The notes under the pieces: model-generated
What the model was told of the DNA's origin: nothing
Databases searched by the model: none
What the model saw: the letters and a program-made list of their open reading frames with translations, nothing else
Part shown: piece after piece, positions 57,754-64,000 of the stretch
Numbering within the stretch: position 1 is the stretch's first letter
How the letters are laid out: every line of letters starts with the position of its first letter
Assembly (NCBI RefSeq): GCF_009905725.1
Contig: NZ_JAAAKV010000009.1
Span: forward strand, 1-64,000
DNA: 64,000 bases
Direction: 5' to 3'
DNA from: Emticicia sp. CRIBPO
GTDB taxonomy: Bacteria; Bacteroidota; Bacteroidia; Cytophagales; Spirosomataceae
Position numbers and translations under genes: made by a program

Positions 57754-59670
57754 TCATGTAAGAGCAAAGCTCAGCGTGATCCTGGAACCCTCGCCCGGAG
57801 AAGATTCAACATCCAGCTTTCCCCCGATTTCTTCCGCTCTTATTTTCATGTTTTTCAAGCCGTTCCTTGAAGTATTCGCTGCCCAGTCAAACCCTTTGCC
57901 ATTGTCTGAAATGATCACCTGCATCACTTTCCTGGTCCTGGAAAAGCTCAGGGCCGCTTGTGTGGCTTCTGAATACTTAATCAGGTTGTTGATCGCCTCT
58001 TTCGAGATCAGGTACAGGTTTCTCCTGATTTCCATGGGCAACATCAATTGTTCAATATCCTTATCAGAGTGAAACTCGAAGGACATATTTTTTGATTCGG
58101 CCAGCGGCAGGGCATATTCCCTCAGTCTCAGCAAAATACCCTGCAGCGAGTCATTCACGGGGCTCACCGACCAGATGATTTCATCCACCGACTCCACAAT
58201 GTGCTGTGAGTCGGAGTGTATCTTGGAGAACATCCTGTTGCTTTTTTCTCCCTGATTGTCGGCTTTGGCCATACCGCTGATCAGCAGGATACTCGAAAGC
58301 GTACTCCCGATTTCATCATGCAGGTCAGAGGCAATTTTATTTCTCAGGGTTTGCGACTCCTCCAGGCGTTTCAGCTTGCTTCTGTTCATCAGGAAAACGA
58401 CGAAGGTTCCGGCCAGGAGGATCAGTAACACACCGCCGATCAGTATGCTTTTGTTCTGAAGGTTGGCTTTGGCATTTTTCTCGTTCAGCAAGGCGATTTC
58501 CTGTTCTTTTTCTTTGGTTTCATACTCCGTCAGGAGTTTTTGTGTGATCTCTTCCGTCTCTATCTTATAGGTCGAATCCTTCGCGGCTTCGGCATCCAGG
58601 CTATACTCGTAGGCTTTCTTATAGTCTTTTATCCCGGCATAATATCCGGAAAGGGCCGAGTTGGCGGCGAAAAGATGTTCGGGATCAGCCAGTTCTTTTG
58701 CTATTCCCAATGATTCCAGGTAACACTTACCGGCCTGGTCATATTTTTTTTGCTCAATATAAAAATCGCCTAAATTACTAAGGAGAACCCTGAGTGAGCT
58801 CCTGGCGTCTAACTCCCTTGCCACTTTTTCACTTCTTTTAAGATAATATTCTGCTTTATCCCAGTTTTTCTTATCAGTGTACAGCCGCCCGAGATTCGTC
58901 AGCAAGTCGGTTTGAAGCAACTCATAATTGGCCTTTTCAGCATAGCTCAAGCCGAGGTCAAAATGCCTGATGGCTTCATCAGGCTGTTTCATCAGTTCGT
59001 AGACATTACCGATCCTGTTTTCGGCGATGGCCATATTGACCAGGTCTTTATACTCCGTTTCGATCCGAAGTGATTTCTGATAATAAGCCATCGCTTCCTT
59101 ATACTTTCCTGCAAATGCCAGGTTATCCGCTATCTGATCATAAGGGCTTGTTTTTAAGGGATAAAGTTTATGCTTCTCCTGGTATTCGATCAGCTTCATG
59201 GCATATTCAGTCGCTTTTTTGCGGTCGCCCATCTGTGAATAAATGATGCTGATATTATTAAGTATATTCTGATAATAGGCTTTGGAGAGCTTATATTTCT
59301 CGATGATCCTCAGGCATTCCGTAAAATACTCCAGGGCTTTCCGGGAGTTTTGCTGCGAGTATTCCTTTACTCCCCTGAGGTTGGTCGTTTTGTAATATCC
59401 GGAACCATAGTCAGCCTTTTCAGACATGGCGGCCATCACCTTAATGACCGAATCAGCCAGTTTAAAATCACCTTCCTGTATCAGCAGAAAACCGTACTCG
59501 TTAAGGGCCAAAACATAGGTGGTGTCTTTCGGATGCGTTTTGAGATATACTTTTAATGAATCAATGGTAGAGGGAAACTGAGCAAAGGCAGAAGATGACA
59601 AAAGGCTGATAAATGCCACTACCCATAGAAGGCTGCATTTTTTACCGGGGCACCTCAGCTCTGGAAACAT
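57754..59670 (-). CDS. TPR-containing sensor histidine kinase (HisKA_3 type)
   Basis: Encodes 638 residues. A signal peptide (to about residue 31) leads to a periplasmic TPR superhelix (about 45-370; KALEYFTECLRIIEK, KEAMAYYQKSLRIE, DEAIRHFDLGLSYAE). A coiled coil (about 370-405) and one transmembrane helix (about 408-428) follow. Then come the dimerisation helix with the phospho-acceptor H451 in DLHDEIGSTLSS, and a HATPase domain (SKEAINNLIKYSEATQAALS, ISDNGKGFD, NGLKNMKIRAEEIGG). The NarX-like class pairs with NarL-type regulators such as the next gene. The N-terminal TPR array may sense a peptide or protein signal (inference). Confidence 0.92.
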   Translation of the reverse strand: MFPELRCPGKKCSLLWVVAFISLLSSSAFAQFPSTIDSLKVYLKTHPKDTTYVLALNEYGFLLIQEGDFKLADSVIKVMAAMSEKADYGSGYYKTTNLRGVKEYSQQNSRKALEYFTECLRIIEKYKLSKAYYQNILNNISIIYSQMGDRKKATEYAMKLIEYQEKHKLYPLKTSPYDQIADNLAFAGKYKEAMAYYQKSLRIETEYKDLVNMAIAENRIGNVYELMKQPDEAIRHFDLGLSYAEKANYELLQTDLLTNLGRLYTDKKNWDKAEYYLKRSEKVARELDARSSLRVLLSNLGDFYIEQKKYDQAGKCYLESLGIAKELADPEHLFAANSALSGYYAGIKDYKKAYEYSLDAEAAKDSTYKIETEEITQKLLTEYETKEKEQEIALLNEKNAKANLQNKSILIGGVLLILLAGTFVVFLMNRSKLKRLEESQTLRNKIASDLHDEIGSTLSSILLISGMAKADNQGEKSNRMFSKIHSDSQHIVESVDEIIWSVSPVNDSLQGILLRLREYALPLAESKNMSFEFHSDKDIEQLMLPMEIRRNLYLISKEAINNLIKYSEATQAALSFSRTRKVMQVIISDNGKGFDWAANTSRNGLKNMKIRAEEIGGKLDVESSPGEGSRITLSFALT

Positions 59671-59901
59671 ACTTTAACAACAAACAGGATTAGGTAATTA
59701 ATAATAAAGCTATACTCAAAACCCGTCATAAAACACAACGGATTTGTCTTTTTGTAAATATAAAAACCAGCTATAATACAATCTAATTTTAGCAAAGTGT
59801 TTTATTTTACGGTCATCTGCCGGCTTAAAGTAAAGTGCCTGCATTCCCGTTTGAAACGGAAACACAGACACCTCTGATTAAATATATTCTCCCAAATATA
59901 T

Positions 59902-60450
59902 TTACTTTTCAAACTCCAGTGTTCCGGACAAGGTCCCGGTTTTACTGAAGGCTCCGGTATTCAGACTCGGAAAAATAGGATTCTCACCAGTACTTGGTTT
60001 CAGGGTTATCCCGGTCAGGTCAGCAGTTACTTTATTTCCGCTGACCACCAGCGTCAGTTTTCCGGAAGTATTGGTTGAAGTATATTCAAACAAACTGCTT
60101 CCCCGTATTTCAGTGATGTTCATCCTGATATGGGTCGGGTCTTCGTCATTCACGTCATCCACAAGGGTATAAGTTGTTGTTTTAGCCGGCGGGTTATCTA
60201 TGTTGAAAAAAACAGAAAATGTTTTCAGGTTATTACCGGCGTCATTGGCACCGATATATTTCGTCCCCAACGCCGAGGCCCAGCCACAGGGTCCGGTAAT
60301 CTTGTACTGCTCACCACCTGCTGTTAAAACAATGTTTGCTTTGCCACCTCCGGCATTTTCATCGTCATTGGCTATTTCTTCGTCTTTCTGACAAAGCTCC
60401 AGGGAGAAGGTCATCATCACATGTAATAAAATAAATCCCAGTGTTTTCAT
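59902..60450 (-). CDS. hypothetical lipoprotein
   Basis: Encodes 182 residues. The leader ends in SLELCQKDEE (Cys about 20), an atypical lipobox followed by the acidic-polar stretch common after the lipidated Cys in Bacteroidota. The mature part is beta-rich: GGKANIVLTAGGEQYKIT, YTSTNTSGKLTLVVSG and TGTLSGTLEF. I do not know the family. It lies upstream of the kinase gene on the same strand, separated by 231 bp, without visible coupling. Confidence 0.7.
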   Translation of the reverse strand: MKTLGFILLHVMMTFSLELCQKDEEIANDDENAGGGKANIVLTAGGEQYKITGPCGWASALGTKYIGANDAGNNLKTFSVFFNIDNPPAKTTTYTLVDDVNDEDPTHIRMNITEIRGSSLFEYTSTNTSGKLTLVVSGNKVTADLTGITLKPSTGENPIFPSLNTGAFSKTGTLSGTLEFEK

Positions 60451-60685
60451 TTCTTTAATTTTTTAAGTTGTTATCAAATGTTTATCGACGTGTCAAAACT
60501 AGTACATCTTCTGTTGCCTGTCAATTACGGGATTCCGTGATTTTATCATTAAGAATCTGGTTTCACGGCATTTATTTACAACTGTTTACTGGCTTTGAAA
60601 CCATTCATTATTTAACTTTAAAATGAGAATCAGGGCAAGGCAGCAGATGTTTGGCCGGATGATTCAAACCAGATACTTTTATCCT

Positions 60686-61084
60686 ATGAGAACGGGAATC
60701 ATCAACCAGGAAGTTATTATCAACACCACACCGGAAGAAGCATGGGAGCTATTCATGGATGCGGATAAACACAGCGACATCACCGGGGCAGAAGTAGAAA
60801 TGAGCCGGGAAATTGAAGGAACCTTCGTGATTTTTGACGGCTATTGTCACGGTTACAACATAGAGCTTGTTCCCGGCAAAAGAATTGTACAGGCCTGGCA
60901 CTTTGAAGAAGACGGCTGGCCTGAGGATCATTATTCCATCTGTATTTTTGTTTTCGAAACCCACCCGATGGGTACCAGGCTTATCTTTACGCAGACGGGT
61001 ATTCCGGAACACAAAGTAAAAGCCCTGGAGTCGGGCTGGAACGAATACTACTGGGAAGCCATCAAAGATTATCTTGCATCATAA
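60686..61084 (+). CDS. SRPBCC/AHSA1-like protein
   Basis: Encodes 132 residues. INQEVIINTTPEEAWELFMD is the SRPBCC opening, and HSDITGAEVEMSREIEG, YNIELVPGKRIVQAWHF, GWPEDHYSICIF and GWNEYYWEAIKDYL match the AHSA1-type group. The frame is open to an ATG at 60623, which would add 21 residues that the family lacks, so I prefer 60686. Ligand unknown. The SDR-like gene follows 14 bp later. Confidence 0.87.
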   Translation: MRTGIINQEVIINTTPEEAWELFMDADKHSDITGAEVEMSREIEGTFVIFDGYCHGYNIELVPGKRIVQAWHFEEDGWPEDHYSICIFVFETHPMGTRLIFTQTGIPEHKVKALESGWNEYYWEAIKDYLAS

Positions 61085-61098
61085 ACTGACACCTTAAG

Positions 61099-61956
61099 AT
61101 GAAAAAAGTAATATTGTTCGGATCCACCGGCAACCTCGGCAAAGCCATCGCCAAAGAACTCAAAGACAGGAAATATGACCTGACCGCCGTAGTCAGAAAC
61201 AGGAAAAAGGGTGAAGAGTTGTCCGAAATAGCCCACCGCTATGTCATCGCAGACATCTCTGACAATGAAGCCTTATCCGGTATCTGTGAAGGTTTTGATG
61301 TGGTAATTTCCGCACTCGGCAAAAGCGTCTCGCCCTTCGAAAGAAGCAAACCCAGCTTTAAGCAGATCGACTTTGAAGCCAATACCTGCATCCTGAGTGA
61401 GGCCATCAAAAGCAAAGTCCCGAAGTTTGTCTATATCTCTGCCCTGCACTCCGAGAAGTACCCTGAACTGGAGTACTTCAGCGTCCATCATCAGTTTTCA
61501 AAGCAACTGATTTCATCTGGGATAGATTATTCGATCATCAAACCACCAGCTATTTTCAGTGCTTTCAAAGATATGATTTACATGGCTAAGAACGGCCTGC
61601 TGGTTAATCTCGGTAAAGGCGATAAACTGACCAACCCGATCTTTGAAGGTGATCTGGCTAAAATTGTTGCAGACTCCATTCCGGCTAAAAATCAGGTCAT
61701 TGAGGCCGGCGGAAAGAACATTTACAGCCGCAGACAACTCAACGAAATCATCCTCAAAGAAATAAAACCGGGATCAAAACTGCGTTCAGTACCCCTGACA
61801 CTGGTAAAACTATCCCTTCCGCTGATGAAGATCGCAGACCGCAACGCCTTTGACAAAATGTCCTTTTTTGTTGAGGTCATGCAGCATGACACCATCGCCC
61901 CGCAGATCGGCGAAATGAGTTTTGAGGAGTATGTTGCTTTACAGGAAATAGGATGA
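61099..61956 (+). CDS. NAD(P)-binding atypical SDR
   Basis: Encodes 285 residues. KKVILFGSTGNLGKAIAKEL holds the GxxGxxG nucleotide-binding loop; DVVISALGKSVSPFERSKPS, VPKFVYISALHSEKYPELEY and DYSIIKPPAIFSAFKDM follow the NmrA/atypical SDR pattern. The classical catalytic YxxxK is not evident, so it may bind NAD(P) as a regulator or act on an unknown substrate. It is 14 bp after the SRPBCC gene. Confidence 0.87.
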   Translation: MKKVILFGSTGNLGKAIAKELKDRKYDLTAVVRNRKKGEELSEIAHRYVIADISDNEALSGICEGFDVVISALGKSVSPFERSKPSFKQIDFEANTCILSEAIKSKVPKFVYISALHSEKYPELEYFSVHHQFSKQLISSGIDYSIIKPPAIFSAFKDMIYMAKNGLLVNLGKGDKLTNPIFEGDLAKIVADSIPAKNQVIEAGGKNIYSRRQLNEIILKEIKPGSKLRSVPLTLVKLSLPLMKIADRNAFDKMSFFVEVMQHDTIAPQIGEMSFEEYVALQEIG

Positions 61957-62071
61957 AAGCCCGCCCCGGCCTGACTGCCAGGCCGAAAGGGGAAAACGGA
62001 AAGGATGAAGGGAGAAGGGATTCATTGTAAAGGCCTATCTTTTTAGAATGTAACACTGAATTCTAAAGGTA

Positions 62072-62932
62072 TTATTTCAGCAATTGTTCCCCGGTAACCA
62101 CCTCGAAAAAAGGATGGGATTCCAGCATGTCCTGTAAGATCTTAACATGCCCGGCTCCGATGATGACCAGCACTTTCTTGTCAAACGGACCTATTTTTCC
62201 TAATATATTCTGGAGAATCCTGGCATTCCGGTAATATTCTTTGGAAGTCAGTTCAGCCCCGACGCCGTTGGTATTCTGGTCCATCCAGGCCATCACGTTG
62301 ATGTAATGAAGCGACGCTATACTTTCTTTCTCATTCATACGGATGAGCTGTTGTGTTATTGAAAGACCCTCCCAAGAATTGTATCTGGACATAAAATCAT
62401 CAAAGGCTCTTTTAGCGATCGGATTATGTTTAAAAAAAGCATCGTAAGTAGGTGTCCTGGCATTCACCGCCTGGGAGTAAAAATAATACAGAGAATCTGC
62501 CCTATGCCGGGCTCTTCTTAATTGTCCGTCCATTTCAGGATGCATGTAATTGACACATATCACCCCAAACTTGTTGTTCAGTTTTTTAGCCAGCTTGATA
62601 CCGACCTGGAAAACCTCATTTTTCTCAGAGGAAGGATTCGTTGGCTTGATACCCCTGAGCCAGTCGCTGTAGACTTTGTCCCAATACCGCTGGGTATCCG
62701 GAGTATTTTCGACGAAAATTTTATCAGGATAATATTTTGCCAGCTGATCGGTCAGCTCATCCAGCTCTTTCTGTCTCGACGGGGTCAGCAAGCCCTCCAC
62801 CTCACCGCCTTTGTAGTCAGTGGTTTCACCAAAATGGAAAGTGCCCAGGATCGCCACTTTGATTTTATCATGCGACTGCCCCTGAACAAGATACCCGGAA
62901 AAGAAAAGAAGTAACAGATAAAAAATCTTCAC
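62072..62932 (-). CDS. DUF5694/TraB-like exported protein
   Basis: Encodes 286 residues from a GTG start. The leader KIFYLLLLFFSGYLVQGQ is a signal peptide. KVAILGTFHFGETTDYKG and LVIIGAGHVKILQDMLES are the two paired motifs of the TraB/ChaN-like fold (GTxHF and GxGH), with DKIFVENTPDTQRYW between them. The frame continues for about 100 codons upstream of the GTG, but that part runs through a repeat-rich non-coding region. TATGTTTG at 62975-62982 on this strand fits a -7 box and supports the GTG. Function unknown. Confidence 0.78.
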   Translation of the reverse strand: MKIFYLLLLFFSGYLVQGQSHDKIKVAILGTFHFGETTDYKGGEVEGLLTPSRQKELDELTDQLAKYYPDKIFVENTPDTQRYWDKVYSDWLRGIKPTNPSSEKNEVFQVGIKLAKKLNNKFGVICVNYMHPEMDGQLRRARHRADSLYYFYSQAVNARTPTYDAFFKHNPIAKRAFDDFMSRYNSWEGLSITQQLIRMNEKESIASLHYINVMAWMDQNTNGVGAELTSKEYYRNARILQNILGKIGPFDKKVLVIIGAGHVKILQDMLESHPFFEVVTGEQLLK

Positions 62933-63090
62933 TACAAATAAATTTAAGATTTCGCCGCACAGGCCTTCGTAAACCAAACATAATGAATAATTCCGAGGAA
63001 TGTACAGGGCTGAACGGTTTGTTTGGACAGATGCGTCAATGTTTTTCAATACAACCCTATGCCTCGTCCACAAAAAACACGAAAAGCATG

Positions 63091-63107
63091 CGACCCTGTT
63101 TGGGTCG
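63091..63107. repeat. CGACCC/GGGTCG hairpin, copy 1
   Basis: CGACCC TGTTT GGGTCG; the same arms recur at 63335-63351 with a different 5-nt loop, and both copies have an adjacent GCATG. Confidence 0.8.
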
Positions 63108-63186
63108 TTGTACACGGAGAAACCATTTATACTATAAACATGTGATTCCTTCGGATTCATTCTCCGCAAACGCATTCGCCAATTAC

Positions 63187-63226
63187 ATTTTCGCAGATAC
63201 GCACAGCCGTGCGTATCTGCGAAAAT
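63187..63226. repeat. REP-like palindrome, copy 2
   Basis: A perfect 18-bp stem (ATTTTCGCAGATACGCAC and its complement) around AGCC. It shares the GATACGCAC core with the copies at 3491-3534 and 63392-63423. Confidence 0.9.
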
Positions 63227-63334
63227 AAAACACCAACTCGCCAAAAGTGATTCCTGACCTCTTTTATACGTTTAGGCATCATAACCCCGAAGCGGGTCAA
63301 ATATTTATAGAAAACAATCAATAATCCCGTATTT

Positions 63335-63351
63335 CGACCCTAAAGGGGTCG
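63335..63351. repeat. CGACCC/GGGTCG hairpin, copy 2
   Basis: CGACCC TAAAG GGGTCG followed by CATG, matching the hairpin at 63091-63107. Confidence 0.8.
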
Positions 63352-63391
63352 CATGATTGCGGGTGGTTATGTAGATGAATCTTCATTTCAG

Positions 63392-63423
63392 TTGTAGATA
63401 CGCACGGCCGTGCGTATCTACAA
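63392..63423. repeat. REP-like palindrome, copy 3
   Basis: A perfect 32-bp palindrome centred on GGCC with arms TTGTAGATACGCACGG. It is 26 bp from the sufB terminator. The core is identical to that of copy 1 at 3491-3534. Confidence 0.92.
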
Positions 63424-63448
63424 TGATAATCATTTCAAAATAATGCAT

Positions 63449-63475
63449 AAAAAAAGCCACCCGAAGGTGGCTTTT
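63449..63475 (-). terminator. terminator of the sufB transcript
   Basis: AAGCCACC CGAA GGTGGCTT, with a T7 tract on the minus strand. It follows the sufB stop by about 23 bp. Confidence 0.9.
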
Positions 63476-63497
63476 CATTTATAAAATCCAATATTTC

Positions 63498-64000
63498 TTA
63501 TCCTACTGATCCTTCCAGAGAGATTTCAAGTAATTTCTGAGCTTCTACGGCAAACTCCATCGGAAGCTGGTTCAATACTTCTTTCGCATATCCGTTGACA
63601 ATCAGGGCAACTGCGGTTTCACTGTCAATTCCCCTTTGATTACAATAGAACAACTGATCTTCTCCGATTTTTGAGGTCGTGGCTTCGTGTTCTACAGAAG
63701 CGGTCGAGTTGTTAACCTCAATATATGGGAAAGTATGGGCTCCGCATCTGTCACCCAGCAACATAGAGTCACACTGAGAGAAGTTACGGGCGTTGTCGGC
63801 TCTTTTCGAGATTTCAACCAGACCACGGTAAGAATTCTGGCTTCTTCCTGCAGAAATACCCTTGGAAACGATACGGCTCTTGGTATTTTTACCCAGGTGT
63901 ATCATTTTCGTTCCGGTATCTGCCTGCTGGTAATTGTTGGTCACCGCCACAGAATAGAACTCACCGATAGAATTATCTCCTTTCAGAACCACCGACGGAT
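63498..64000 (-). CDS. sufB: SufB, Fe-S cluster assembly scaffold protein (3' part)
   Basis: The last 167 or so codons of sufB; the gene continues beyond the right edge. [40 protein letters not shown] and [19 protein letters not shown] are strongly conserved SufB segments, including the Cys/Glu region of the SufB-SufD interface and the Cys in DRCGAHTFP. SufB forms SufBC2D, which assembles Fe-S clusters. The C-terminus ends normally in [10 protein letters not shown] and a terminator follows. The remainder of a suf operon probably lies upstream, outside the window. Confidence 0.95.
   Translation of the reverse strand, partial: PSVVLKGDNSIGEFYSVAVTNNYQQADTGTKMIHLGKNTKSRIVSKGISAGRSQNSYRGLVEISKRADNARNFSQCDSMLLGDRCGAHTFPYIEVNNSTASVEHEATTSKIGEDQLFYCNQRGIDSETAVALIVNGYAKEVLNQLPMEFAVEAQKLLEISLEGSVG

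Larger units (their letters stand above)
62933..63497. other. repeat-rich intergenic region
   Basis: A 565-bp stretch between two minus-strand genes. It holds two REP-like palindromes (63187-63226, 63392-63423), two small GGGTCG hairpins (63091-63107 and 63335-63351) and the terminator of sufB (63449-63475). Open frames inside are read as accidental. Confidence 0.7.

Noticed and set aside
62933-63244. N-terminal extension of about 100 codons on the TraB-like gene
   Set aside because: It passes through the REP-like palindrome and hairpins, lacks a protein-like pattern, and would bury a good signal peptide inside the protein.

Overview
The window looks like chromosomal DNA of a Bacteroidota member, probably of the Cytophagia lineage (inference). 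The evidence is: signal peptides that mostly end in xxAQ; several upstream regions that fit the Bacteroidota promoter TTG-N19-21-TAnnTTTG; few strong Shine-Dalgarno sequences; relics of a SusC/SusD pair; a TonB-dependent receptor with a carboxypeptidase-like N-terminal domain; and sufB at the right edge. I see no rRNA, tRNA, CRISPR array or intact insertion sequence.

Layout. 1-1.8 kb: tandem 89-bp repeats, each carrying a promoter, precede three tandem genes for small secreted Cys-containing proteins. 1.9-3.4 kb: a flavin monooxygenase. 3.8-6.5 kb: an outer-membrane barrel gene followed by a secreted Ig-like protein gene. 6.5-9.9 kb: a DUF1080 hydrolase, a VOC protein, a lipoprotein and a Tat-exported Gfo/Idh/MocA oxidoreductase. 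10-12.2 kb: a decayed region with a hicB remnant, a glycoside hydrolase remnant, an intact GH43 enzyme and SusD and SusC fragments, read as a collapsed polysaccharide utilization locus. 12.3-40.3 kb: a dense set of housekeeping and accessory genes, including VOC, SRPBCC, DinB, Crp/Fnr, AraC, ArsR and GNAT proteins, a YoeB toxin-antitoxin pair, an mhqOD-like quinone-detoxification operon, a TsdA-like cytochrome with a DsrE protein, a bestrophin, and a YCII/ECF sigma pair. 40.4-42.9 kb: a TonB-dependent receptor. 43.3-45.4 kb: small genes.

45.4-59.7 kb is the most unusual part. On the minus strand a TPR sensor histidine kinase and a NarL-type regulator are followed by a four-gene run: a second outer-membrane barrel, a 2048-residue secreted protein, a secreted FN3-like protein and a lipoprotein with five tandem repeats. 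The barrel and the N-terminal ~290 residues of the giant protein are paralogous to the two genes at 3804-6454, in the same order. I read these as two versions of one undescribed cell-surface system. The small locus at 3804 also shares its promoter element with the Cys-rich family at the left edge, which suggests joint control of the two.

59.9-64 kb: a lipoprotein, an SRPBCC protein, an atypical SDR, a TraB-like/DUF5694 protein, a repeat-rich intergenic stretch with two copies of a palindromic element also found at 3.5 kb, and the 3' part of sufB.
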